From assembly GCA_021772535.1 (NCBI GenBank), contig JAJFLV010000161.1, forward strand, positions 1-38,134: a stretch of DNA of 38,134 nucleotides, written 5' to 3'. This stretch comes from Opitutales bacterium. GTDB taxonomy: Bacteria; Verrucomicrobiota; Verrucomicrobiia; Opitutales; UBA2987. The notes below the pieces were generated by a model. That model searched no databases. It worked only from the letters and a program-made list of their open reading frames with translations, and was not told the DNA's origin. The translations under genes and the position numbers were made by a program. The first letter of the stretch is position 1. Every line of letters starts with the position of its first letter. Below are positions 19,723 through 30,200 of the stretch, piece after piece.

Positions 19723-21021
19723 ATGAGGGCAAATAATTTCTACAACTCATTCGACTGCGAAACTTACCTTGAAGCCCGTCCGGAGGATGAAATCCGGACA
19801 CCCTTTCAGGTGGATCGCGACCGAGTCACTTTCACGGAAGCATTTCGACGTCTTCAGTCGAAGACCCAGGTTTTCCAATCCGGCGAATACGATTTCTACC
19901 GAACGCGGCTGACCCACTCCATCGAGGTCGCCCGTATTGGCCGAGCAATTTGCGAATATCTGCGGGAAACGAGCGAATTTCTGAACGATGATTATTTTAT
20001 CGATTCGGAGTTGGCGGAGGCTTTGGGCTTGGCTCACGATATCGGCCACCCGCCCTTCGGTCACATCGGGGAACGCAAACTCAATGACCTGATGCGTCAT
20101 TTCGGCGGTTTTGAGGGCAACGCCCAGAGTCTTCGCATCGTCACCGAACTAATTTACGAGAGACCGGACAAGCCACGGGGAATGTCCCCTACCCGAGCCT
20201 TCATGGATGGTATTCTCAAATACAAAAAACTGCAGCGGGAACTTATCGTCAAAAATGAAGAAGGAGAATCTCTTTATCCGGAAAACCACTTTCTTTACGA
20301 TGACCAGGAAAAATGCCGGGAATTTGTATTCGGCGGATCGATCCCTCCAGAGAGCTTGCTGAACGGCGATGGCCTCAACAGGTTCAAAAGCATTGAATGC
20401 CAGATTGTGGATTGGGCGGACGATGCAGCCTATTCCCTGCACGATATTCTGGACGGCATAAAGGCCGGTTTCATCGGGATCGGGCAGCTTAAAAATTGGG
20501 CCGATGGGCAGGCACTGACCCGCCAGCAATCGGATTGTATGAAGGAGCTGTCGGAACTAATCCAAAGTAACAGTATCGAGGCTGTTTTTAGCAACAAAAT
20601 CGGCAATTTCATAAAAGCCTGCCAATTGCGCAAAACGGAAAATTTCATGACTTCAAGAACCAACCGCTATCGGTTCGAACTGAAGGTGGCCCCGGAGATA
20701 CGCGAAGAGTGTGAACTTTACAAAACGATTGCCTGCGATTTGATTTTTCAATCCCCGCAAATTCAGAAAATCGAGTTTCGGGGCGGATTTTTTCTGCAAC
20801 GTCTGTTCGATGCCTATCGCGATAACTACATCGATGACTCCAGCCGAAACCTGAAAATTTTACCACTCCTGGTTTCCCGATGGATCGACCTGGAGGAATC
20901 GAAAACAGGGAAAATGCGCCGTATCTGCGACTATTTGGCCGCCATGACCGACGGAAACGCCATGCGGGCCTACAAACGCCTGTTCGATCCCGATTTCGGC
21001 ACCATCATCGAATTGCCCTGA
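19723..21021 (+). CDS. dgt: Deoxyguanosinetriphosphate triphosphohydrolase-like HD protein (dGTPase)
   Basis: FQVDRDRVTFTEAFRRLQSKTQVFQ, RLTHSIEVARIGRAI, ALGLAHDIGHPPFGHIGERKLN, DWADDAAYSLHDILDGIKAG. Start 19723 inferred; ORF open from 19672. Confidence 0.93.
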   Translation: MRANNFYNSFDCETYLEARPEDEIRTPFQVDRDRVTFTEAFRRLQSKTQVFQSGEYDFYRTRLTHSIEVARIGRAICEYLRETSEFLNDDYFIDSELAEALGLAHDIGHPPFGHIGERKLNDLMRHFGGFEGNAQSLRIVTELIYERPDKPRGMSPTRAFMDGILKYKKLQRELIVKNEEGESLYPENHFLYDDQEKCREFVFGGSIPPESLLNGDGLNRFKSIECQIVDWADDAAYSLHDILDGIKAGFIGIGQLKNWADGQALTRQQSDCMKELSELIQSNSIEAVFSNKIGNFIKACQLRKTENFMTSRTNRYRFELKVAPEIREECELYKTIACDLIFQSPQIQKIEFRGGFFLQRLFDAYRDNYIDDSSRNLKILPLLVSRWIDLEESKTGKMRRICDYLAAMTDGNAMRAYKRLFDPDFGTIIELP

Positions 21022-21031
21022 AACTTTGGCA

Positions 21032-22276
21032 TCAGCCCAACCCGCCGAAACGGTAAAGCAGGTAAAAGAGACCGAAGAAAACAAAGAAAGCGATTCCCAG
21101 CCAACTGAGACACCGCAAAAATACACCCGGCTGGTTCGCTGCCGGAACATGACTGGAGGTGATCAGGCGGTAGTTGAGCCAGGCGAATACCGGACCGGCC
21201 AGAAATCCGATCGTGATGGCCACGTCGATCAGTCTTTTCAGTCCATCTCCCCAAAAGTGAAGGATAATCAGCTCGATCAGGCAGCCAACCAGCAAAATGG
21301 ACCAACGGAGCTTTCGCTCTTTCACATTCCATTTTGTAAAAGCCAGCTTGGTTCCCATACTGAGAGCCCGGGGATTGGCATCAATGACCGTTAAAGTGGT
21401 CGAAAACATGGTGGCAAAGGCCGCCAGTGCAACCAGCGGCCCGGCCCATCCGCCGAGGAACTTTTGATAAATGAGAACCAATTGGGCAGCAAATTCGACA
21501 CCGTTTTCGGCGAATTTTTCACCCGTCCCATGCATGGCAAACGCTCCCAGGGTCAAAAATATCAGGGCCATGACCAGGCTGATCGAGTAACCGGCGTTAA
21601 AATCAAACCGTGCCTCCTCCATGGTCGTTTTTCGCCCTTTTGCTTCATCGCGGGCATTGACCCAAAGGGATTGGTAAACGGATATCTCGATCGGCGCCGG
21701 CATCCAACCCATGAGGGCCAAAAGAAATCCTATATTGGCAATGGTCCAGGGTGAAGGACCGGAAAACCCCGGAGGCGCCGCTGGCCCCCGGAATAAAGCC
21801 ATGACACAAGCGCTGATCGTCGCCAAAGCCAGAACCGCCATGATTCCCTTCATCGAAACGTCCAGCCATTTATAGTCCCCGATCAATAAAATCGTGATAC
21901 AGGCAGCCATGAGGAGAGCGCTCCAGACCGTATGATGAAGTCCCAGTGAAAGCACGTTTTCAGCCAGCGCCGCCGTCATCCCGGTAACCGCTGCCACCCC
22001 GGCCAGAGCGGCGATCAATTGCATTATGAGAAAGGCCACCAAATAACCGGTCCCCATTCGCTTATATCCGTGCAGCAACGTCTCCCCTTTGACCGCGGCG
22101 TAGCGATGGCCGTATTCGAAAAACGGGTATTTGAGAACATTGATGAGCAGGATAACCCCTACCAGTTGAAAACCGAAGTTGGCCCCAGCCCGCGTTGATT
22201 GGACGAGATGCGACACCCCAATGGCAATCCCTGCCATCAATAGACCCGGCCCGATGGCCTTCCAGCGATTTAACAT
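21032..22276 (-). CDS. NRAMP-like membrane transporter with non-canonical metal-site motifs
   Basis: RWKAIGPGLLMAGIAIGVSHLVQSTRAGANFGFQLVGVILL aligns ungapped to NRAMP TM1; multi-TM; TM6-like ALMGWMPAPIEISVYQSLW. Start 22276 inferred. Confidence 0.82.
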   Translation of the reverse strand: MLNRWKAIGPGLLMAGIAIGVSHLVQSTRAGANFGFQLVGVILLINVLKYPFFEYGHRYAAVKGETLLHGYKRMGTGYLVAFLIMQLIAALAGVAAVTGMTAALAENVLSLGLHHTVWSALLMAACITILLIGDYKWLDVSMKGIMAVLALATISACVMALFRGPAAPPGFSGPSPWTIANIGFLLALMGWMPAPIEISVYQSLWVNARDEAKGRKTTMEEARFDFNAGYSISLVMALIFLTLGAFAMHGTGEKFAENGVEFAAQLVLIYQKFLGGWAGPLVALAAFATMFSTTLTVIDANPRALSMGTKLAFTKWNVKERKLRWSILLVGCLIELIILHFWGDGLKRLIDVAITIGFLAGPVFAWLNYRLITSSHVPAANQPGVFLRCLSWLGIAFFVFFGLFYLLYRFGGLG

Positions 22277-22408
22277 GGGGCCGCCTTTCCGGATCTCATT
22301 CTTTCCATGTTTGCCAGCTTCAGGCAAAGGTGCATTTTTGTAAAACCCTATCCTATCGATTTGAAATATTCAGCTGCTTGAATCCTCTTTATTTATTCAG
22401 ATCAAGTA

Positions 22409-23440
22409 ATGACAATGAATGCTCTCGAAATATTAAGGAATCACCCGGAGGTCGTGCTTCTCGACAGGCTCGACAAAAAGGAACTAGCCGCCTATTTGCG
22501 CAATCGGGGACTGCTGGAAACTGGTGAATCGATAACCGGCAGGGAGAAACCCGGCGAAGGAAATATGAATTTCACCCTGCGGGTTAAAGCCAGCGGCGGT
22601 AGTTTCATCCTCAAACAATCGCGCCCCTGGGTGGAAAAGTATCCGCAAATCCTGGCGCCCTGGGATCGGGCTATACGCGAAGCCCGGTTTTTCGAACTGG
22701 TTTCAAAACACCCGGATATTTCTGGCGGGATGCCGCGCCTGCTCGATCTCGATCCGGTATCGCGAATATTGGCCATCGAGGATCTGGGTGAATCGAGTGA
22801 TTTCACGCATCTTTACAATCCAGAAAACCAATTTTCCGAGGAGGATCTGTCGGCCCTCTGCCAATGGCTAAGCGCCCTGCACCAAATAAAATTCGACCGG
22901 CAATCCCAATCCAGCTTGGTCAACAGGGACATGCGGCAGCTCAATCACGAACACATCTTCGACTTTCCCTTGAACAAGGATAACGGACTCGATTTGGACG
23001 CCATCACCCCCGGTCTGAAAGAAGAAGCCGCCAAATTGATTGAAGACCGGAAATTCGTTTTGGCCGTGAGGAAGATTGGAGAACTCTACCTCAAAGACGG
23101 TAAAACCCTATTACACGGTGATTATTTTCCGGGAAGCTGGCTCAACACCGCAAACGGTGTTCGCGTCATCGATCCGGAGTTCGGTTTTTTTGGGCCTGCC
23201 GAATTCGATGCCGGGGTTATGCTGGGGCATTTATTTTTGAGTGAACAGCAATCCTCTGTCATTTCGAGTTTCAGCAGATTTTACCGGCCTCCGGACGGAT
23301 TCGATTCCCAACTCATGCAGGCCTTTGCCGGGGTAGAAATCATGCGCCGCCTCATTGGAGTGGCCCAACTCCCCCTCCCCTACGGATTGGAAAAGAAAGC
23401 CAGTCTTCTGGCGAAGGCCAAATCCCTGGTCCTGGGTTGA
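22409..23440 (+). CDS. APH-fold kinase, methylthioribose-kinase-like
   Basis: GEGNMNFTLRVKASGGSFILKQSRPWVEKYP, LLHGDYFPGSWL, VIDPEFGFFGPAEFDAGVMLGHL resemble MtnK motifs. Confidence 0.78.
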   Translation: MTMNALEILRNHPEVVLLDRLDKKELAAYLRNRGLLETGESITGREKPGEGNMNFTLRVKASGGSFILKQSRPWVEKYPQILAPWDRAIREARFFELVSKHPDISGGMPRLLDLDPVSRILAIEDLGESSDFTHLYNPENQFSEEDLSALCQWLSALHQIKFDRQSQSSLVNRDMRQLNHEHIFDFPLNKDNGLDLDAITPGLKEEAAKLIEDRKFVLAVRKIGELYLKDGKTLLHGDYFPGSWLNTANGVRVIDPEFGFFGPAEFDAGVMLGHLFLSEQQSSVISSFSRFYRPPDGFDSQLMQAFAGVEIMRRLIGVAQLPLPYGLEKKASLLAKAKSLVLG

Positions 23441-23595
23441 TACACTAATTTTTCGTTATTTCCGATTTCAGGGATGCCGTAAAGTATCGACAAAACCGTC
23501 TCATTTCCTATACTGGAACCCAAAAATTCAGGTCTCCGTGAAGGAGATATGGAATTTATTCATGTGAGGATAGCTGGACCAGTTTTCGGTAAAAA

Positions 23596-26500
23596 ATGGA
23601 GGCTTTGACCCATTATATGGGGTTGTTTGAAAGAATAATGGTTATTTGGGAAAATATGAATTCCGGGAAACCGATCTTCGGCCTGGCTATAAGTATTATT
23701 CTTTTATTGGCCCCTGTTTTATCGGCTCAGGGAGCAAAGGTTCCCAAAAATTCCGACAGCGTGTTGCTGACGGTGGAAAACAAAGTGCAGGTGGCCATTG
23801 GCAAAGGTCCCTGGCTGACCGGAAAGGCTGGACAGCCGCTTAATTTCGGGAACCGCGTACGAACGGGGGAATACAGCCGGGCAACAGTCAAGCTTTCCAA
23901 CGGCAGCATCCTGCGGATCGATGAATTAACCACAATCCGCTTGAAGCCTCCCGTCGGTCCGCAAAAAAAACCGGAGGCGGAATTGGAAAAGGGGGAGCTT
24001 TATTTTTTCGGCAGATCGAAGGAGGATGAGCTGCAATTCGTCACCCCCACGGCCAATGGAGCGATCAGGGGCACCGAATTTTCCCTCAACGTGGCGGAAA
24101 ATGGAACCACTGTGCTTACCCTGATCGATGGCGTTGTGCGCCTCTTCAATCCTTTGGGCGCGATCGACCTGCAAAGCGGAGAACAGGGAACGGCCGCTCC
24201 CGGCGCCCCACCCCGTAAAACCGCCGTTATTGATGCCATCAACATCATTCAGTGGTGCCTCTATTATCCGGGTATAATCGATCCGGAAGAACTGAATTGG
24301 AGCGCGGTCGAAAAAAATGCCCACGCATCGTCGATTGAAGCTTACGAAAGAGGAAATCTACTGGAAGCCCTCAGTCTATTTGTTGTGCCCAAAGACCGTA
24401 CCCTTAACTCGGCTGAGAATATCTATTTCGCGGGTTTACTGCTGGCTACCGGGCAGGTTGAGGATTCGGCCAAGCTGTTATCTTCTTTTAGATCTGGGCA
24501 ACCATTGGCGTTGGCCTTGACTGAAACAGTGGCAGCCGTGAAAGGACAGGCAATAGATGCTTCCCGGGCTCCTCAAGGGCCTTCCCAATTACTCGCCCGC
24601 TCGTATTATTTGCAATCCCGCAGTGACCTCGAGGGGGCTTTGCAAATGGCCCGCAGGGCGGTGGAAATTTCCCCGCAGTTCGGTTTCGGCTGGGCGCGGG
24701 TGGCGGAACTGGAGTTTGGATTCGGCAGAAGCCGCGCGGTCAGAAGCGCCCTCGAAAAGGCCCGTCAATTCTCACCCAACAACCCCCAGATGGCAGCCCT
24801 GGAGGGATTTATTTTAGCCGCTGAGAACAAGTTGAAAGAGGCGTCTGAAAAATTTGAGGAAGCCATCGCCCTGGACGGCGCTCTGGGGAATGCATGGCTG
24901 GGTCTTGGGCTAACCAACATAGCGCTCAACAATGTGGCAGAAGGCCGGCAGCATTTGCAAAACGCCGCTGCCCTGGAACCCAACCGCTCCTTATTGCGCA
25001 GTTATCTGGGCAAGGGATTTTCAATCCAATCGAGCTTTGAACTGGCGGAAAATGAACTTCGACTGGCACGGATAATCGATCCCGCCGATCCCACTCCGGA
25101 TCTTTATGGGGCTCTTCTCAACCGGGCTCAAAACCGCTTCAACGAAGCCGTTCATGAACTGGAGCGGTCCCTCGAACTGAACGACAACCGCCGGCTCTAC
25201 CGGTCCCGGTTCCTGCTCGACCAGGACCGGGCGGTGCGCGGGGCCAACCTGGCGGAAATCTTGCAACGGGCCGGTTTGAAAGAACTGGCCGTAAGCGAGG
25301 CGGGAAACGCGGTGACCTCGGACTATGGCAATTTTTCTGCCCACCGCTTCTTGTCCAATGCCTATAACGAGTTGCGGGATCCATCGCGCATCAATCTGCG
25401 GTTCGAGGTAGCCTGGGCGAACGAACTTTTTCTGGCCAATATCCTCTCGCCAGTCGGGGCGGGCAACCTTTCCCCCGCCATCACCCAGCAGGAATACTCC
25501 CGATTGTTCACCCGGAGACGGCCTGAATTGAGCCTAAGCGGCTCTTATAGAAGCGATGGTCGACAGGAGTACCTGCTTTCAAGTTCAATCCCTTTAGGCA
25601 AAACGGCGCTCTACCTGGACGCCGAGCAAACCGAGTTCGACGAATTCTTTTTCAACGACGACCTGAAGCGCACCGTGGTTTATGGAAGCCTAAAGCACCA
25701 GATCAATGACCGGGATTCGCTTTACGCTCTTTTGATTTACAAAGACTCGGAAAACGGGGATGTCTTTTTACGGTACCAGGCCGATACTTCGATTGAGGAA
25801 AGCCCGTTCGGACGCGACCCGGATTTTCGCTTTCGCGAACGCCAGGAGCCTCTGGCCTTTCTCGCTTTTCACCGGGAGTGGTCGCCGGGAGTCCACACCA
25901 TCCTGATGGGCGCACGACTGGATAATGAGCAAAGTCTTTCCGATAAAAACAGGGCGACGCTCTTTTTTCGCTCCATCGACGGCGTACCCTCTCAGCAAGC
26001 CACTCCCGCGCTGGATTGGACTTTCGAATCGGATCTGGTCATTTACTCGGGAGAAATTCAGCAAATTTACACCTTGGGAAAATCCAGTTTCATCGTTGGT
26101 GGCAGGATTCAAGAAGGCGATGTTGAAAATACTTCAAGGTTAGGAACGCCAAGCCCACTATTCTCCGATCTTCTTGAACAGCGGTTATCCGAGGATTTTT
26201 CCCGGCAAACGGTTTATGGTTATATCAATCATTCAGGGTTGATTCCAGGGCAAAATATTAACATCACCCTCGGGCTGACCTATGACCGAGTGGAGTTTCC
26301 TCCTTCCCTGGGAGAAGCGCCATTGATTGCCGGTCGTAAAACGAGCGACCAGGTAGGACCAAAGGCGGGCCTCTCCTGGAGCCCAATTCCCGGATGGACC
26401 TTGCGGGCCGCTTACAGTCGGACCCAAACCGGGTTTTCCCTCGATGAGCCGGTCCGACTGGAGCCCAACCAGGTATCGGGGTTCATCCAGGCGTTCCGCT

Positions 26501-27171
26501 CGGTTATTCCGGAGAACCTGACCGGCACGATCCCAGCGGCCAAAATCGAAACCGCCAATTTCTCAGTGGACGGAAAACTGGGGCCAGATACGTACTTCGG
26601 AATGAGTTTTTTCCGGAGCGATTCCGATGTGGAACGCAACCGAAATGCCTTCGAGGCCGCTTTTTTTCCGTTCCCACCGGTGAATGTGAATGGATTCTCC
26701 TTTGAAGAGAACTTTGACTATGAGGAGAACCAGATAACTCTGCGACTGGATCACTTGCTGGGCGACTCCTGGGCGACCGGCATTCGGTTCAAATGGAATA
26801 ACGCCAAGATTAACAAAACCACCCCTGGTTTGCCGGAAACAATTACGCCATTCCCCATTCTGCAAAACCTGGAAGCGGATTTGATCAATGTCTCCTGGAA
26901 CATCCGGTATCAGTCTCCGCAAGGGATTTTTGCCCGGGGGGAATATAGCTATTGGCGGCAAGACAACCGCAATTACCATCCGGAATTGCCCGGCGATACT
27001 TTTCCTATGGTCAATCTGGAGTTGGGTTTCCGGCTACAGAGCGACCGGGGCGAAATTTTTATCGGTTTGCTGAACGCGACCGATGAGGATTACCAGATCA
27101 ACCCGCTCAACAATTTCAATCAACTACCCCGCGAGCGCACCTTTATTGTTTCGGGCAGAATCAGCTTTTAA
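23596..27171 (+). CDS. FecR domain - TPR repeats - C-terminal outer-membrane beta-barrel fusion protein
   Basis: Signal-like FGLAISIILLLAPVLSAQG; FecR region (VRTGEYSRATVKLSNGSILRIDELTTIRLKPP...TANGAIRGTEFSLNVAENGTTVLTLIDGVVRL); TPR-like repeats; alternating beta-strands to a terminal Phe (ERTFIVSGRISF), TonB-receptor-like. Confidence 0.85.
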   Translation: MEALTHYMGLFERIMVIWENMNSGKPIFGLAISIILLLAPVLSAQGAKVPKNSDSVLLTVENKVQVAIGKGPWLTGKAGQPLNFGNRVRTGEYSRATVKLSNGSILRIDELTTIRLKPPVGPQKKPEAELEKGELYFFGRSKEDELQFVTPTANGAIRGTEFSLNVAENGTTVLTLIDGVVRLFNPLGAIDLQSGEQGTAAPGAPPRKTAVIDAINIIQWCLYYPGIIDPEELNWSAVEKNAHASSIEAYERGNLLEALSLFVVPKDRTLNSAENIYFAGLLLATGQVEDSAKLLSSFRSGQPLALALTETVAAVKGQAIDASRAPQGPSQLLARSYYLQSRSDLEGALQMARRAVEISPQFGFGWARVAELEFGFGRSRAVRSALEKARQFSPNNPQMAALEGFILAAENKLKEASEKFEEAIALDGALGNAWLGLGLTNIALNNVAEGRQHLQNAAALEPNRSLLRSYLGKGFSIQSSFELAENELRLARIIDPADPTPDLYGALLNRAQNRFNEAVHELERSLELNDNRRLYRSRFLLDQDRAVRGANLAEILQRAGLKELAVSEAGNAVTSDYGNFSAHRFLSNAYNELRDPSRINLRFEVAWANELFLANILSPVGAGNLSPAITQQEYSRLFTRRRPELSLSGSYRSDGRQEYLLSSSIPLGKTALYLDAEQTEFDEFFFNDDLKRTVVYGSLKHQINDRDSLYALLIYKDSENGDVFLRYQADTSIEESPFGRDPDFRFRERQEPLAFLAFHREWSPGVHTILMGARLDNEQSLSDKNRATLFFRSIDGVPSQQATPALDWTFESDLVIYSGEIQQIYTLGKSSFIVGGRIQEGDVENTSRLGTPSPLFSDLLEQRLSEDFSRQTVYGYINHSGLIPGQNINITLGLTYDRVEFPPSLGEAPLIAGRKTSDQVGPKAGLSWSPIPGWTLRAAYSRTQTGFSLDEPVRLEPNQVSGFIQAFRSVIPENLTGTIPAAKIETANFSVDGKLGPDTYFGMSFFRSDSDVERNRNAFEAAFFPFPPVNVNGFSFEENFDYEENQITLRLDHLLGDSWATGIRFKWNNAKINKTTPGLPETITPFPILQNLEADLINVSWNIRYQSPQGIFARGEYSYWRQDNRNYHPELPGDTFPMVNLELGFRLQSDRGEIFIGLLNATDEDYQINPLNNFNQLPRERTFIVSGRISF

Positions 27172-27214
27172 TTTAATATTGTATCGAAAAATTTTGAAAA
27201 TACGATTGGTGAAA

Positions 27215-30200
27215 ATGGGCAACAAATCCCTTTGGAAGTCGTGGGCGTCGATTATGGGCATTTTTGGATACCTGCTCGGCGGTCTAACATCTTTAGTTGC
27301 GCTCAACCCTGGGGACGTGGCGCTAACCCGCGTGACTCCTGACAGTGTCATATTGCTGGCCTTGGCCGATATTCCGGCGGGCGAACGAATTATTTTTACG
27401 GACCGGCGGTGGACCTCGCGCGGGTTTGAGCCAGACAATGGACAAGAAGGAGAAGGATTTTATGTGTGGACCGCTCCCGCAAATGGAGACCGGGTGGAGG
27501 CTGGCGCCCAGGTGCGCATCAACTTCCCGTCAGGGACGATTTTTCTGGATTGGCAGGACTACCTGTTTTTATTCCAGATAACACAAAAAAATCCCCAATT
27601 TCTCTATTCTATTTTTACAGACCGGAACTGGAATCTTTGGGATAACCCGGCAAGGGGCCTAACCAATGATATTACCTCAATATCCATCGGAATTATTGCC
27701 GACGCCCCGACTGATACGAATGGCCAACCGCGCATCAATCATGAGATAAAATCCGACATTCGAGAAACCTTCAAGGGAGAGCTGGACCAACTGGGCCTGT
27801 TGCGAAAACTGGCCGAAATTCAATCGTGGACATGGGTGGAAAACAATCCGAATCCAATTGATGACGGTGATTTTGCCAACATTCCCAGCTCCGGGTTGAT
27901 CGAATTTTCCTCCCCTTTTCATTTAGTGCGGGAGGATGCAACCTCCTTCAGTGTGATTTTACGCCGACTCTACGGAAGCAAGGAGAATGTATCAGTCAGG
28001 CTCAGCACGGTGACCCGCATTTCCGATTTCGCCCGTTTCCGGCCAAGAGCGACAGGGGTTTTCGATGACCTGACAGGGGTGGCTTATGGCAATGGTATCT
28101 TTACGGTAGTGGGGTCCGGCAGTGAAACCCTCACTTCAACCAATGGGATTACATGGAATCAACCGCACCCAATACAGTTTGAGAATCTGCATGGCGTCGC
28201 TTTCGGAGCGGGTCAATTCATAGCAGTGGGAAAAGACGGACTGATTTTGACTTCTACTGATGGCGCCTCCTGGACGGAGCAAGCTTCCCCAACCGTTGAA
28301 AACCTCTACAGTGTGGAATTTTTGAACAATATATTTTTCGCGGTGGGGGAAAAGAATACCATCCTCACTTCCATTGATACTGTAACCTGGAACACTGCCA
28401 CCATCAGTAGTGAATCGGGCGCCCTTTACGGCATTAATTTTGGAAACAACTTATTCGTTGCGGTGGGAAAAGACGGCGCCCTTTTTTCCTCAGAGGATGG
28501 CGAGACCTGGCTGCCGACGGGGGTGGGTGTCACCGGTAAAACTCTGTGGGAAATCGTCTATACCAATACAGGCTTTGTGGCGGTGGGGGATGAAGGTCGC
28601 ATTGTTTTCTCAGGTGACGGCGCGACCTGGGCGCAAAAACGATCCGGCGAGCGACTTTCCCTTTACGCAGTTGCGGTGGTCGGCGCCAACAAGGTGGCTG
28701 TGGGCAAAGAAGGGCTCATTATTACAACGGACGACAGCGCGGCATCTCAAGCCTTGGAAACTCTTGATGACGACACCGATTTCCAGTCCACCCGAGAAGA
28801 GAGTCGGGCATCGTCCCTTTTCGATGTCGCTTTCGCTGCCGATACCGTCGTGGCAGTTGGTGAATACGGTAAAATAATATCGGGCGCCATCACGGGAGGA
28901 ACCCAACTTTCAGCGGCGGCAGAGACGGATTTCACATCTATCGTCAATGCAAGCGTGTTTTGGGCCGATGGTGACAGCGATCCCAAAGTCCAAACAATCA
29001 CTTTTGCTCGCGACAACGTTACTGCTGTTCGGAAGCGTTTTGATTTGCGTCTGATCTCCGCCTTGGGAGAACCCGATTTGGGAACCTCGACCACACATAT
29101 TTCAATATTTAACAGCGACCCTCCCTTCAATCGGATTGTGGACAATTACGGCCCTTTTCTAACCTTCAAGAACGTGGAGTTATCCTTGAATAATGGGGAT
29201 TCCACCCTTGCCCACCAATTAAGATTTCGTATTCAAAACACCTCCTCGGTGGACTCAAAAGCGCTCCTGGTCACATTCGACGGAAGCAACTTGCCCGACC
29301 TGGACCTGCCGATTGTTCCAAGCGGCAATGTCTCGGAAATAATACAGATCGACCTTCCGGAGGTGGTGCAGTCCATCAGTCTTTTTGAATTCCTAAGCAA
29401 CAACTCCGAACCTGTTTTTAAACACAGGCGTTTTATTAACAGTGTTTTCATTGTCGAAGATCGGTCTGGAAACGGAGTTAAAGCTGGAACCTTGGGCACG
29501 GGATTCGTGACCGACCTCGTAGCGACACCAATCGGGGTTCTGGGAAGTAAATCGTCTCAAAAAGAAAATGCCGGGGGTGTCGGTGTCATAAAACCCTTAT
29601 TCAGCGGGGGCACTCCTCCGCCTCCTCCGGGAGAAGGCGGTGGCGAAGGATTCGGACTGGTCCTGACGGAAATCGAATTAACCGGGAATTCTTCCATCGA
29701 AACCGGTAGCGGCGTCGATTTTACCGCCATTGGCACTTATCTCGACCCCTTCACCCAGGAAGAATTTGAGGAAGAATTGACGGACCCCCAGCCCGATTGG
29801 ATACTGAATCCTTTAAGTTATCCGTTAGATGCCAACGGATTATTAACCGCAAATGCCAACCCAACCCTGGTTTATCCGCAAACCGCCGCTCTATCGGCAT
29901 CTTCAATCGACGGCGCCCCGGTCGATGAGCTAGGGAACCCGATTCCTGTAATCACTGATTTGAATGTGGAAATCGATGAACCAGCGGGGAACCAGGATTA
30001 CCCGGCCTGGGTAACCACCAACGGGCTCTTAGCCGGGCCAAGCGGGGAAAAGGATGATTTCGATGGAGACGAGCGGGCCAATTTATTGGAATTTTCACTC
30101 GGGACAGACCCCACCGTTGATGATCCGCAAGGCCTGCCCTATAATATGGTCGATAAAGGGGGTGGCACTTATTCCATCCAATACACTCGCCCGAAGTCTC

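Noticed and set aside
28070-28900. Tandem DNA repeats suggesting a CRISPR or minisatellite
   Set aside because: Repetition is at protein level (propeller blades) with diverged nucleotides and no constant repeat/spacer pattern.
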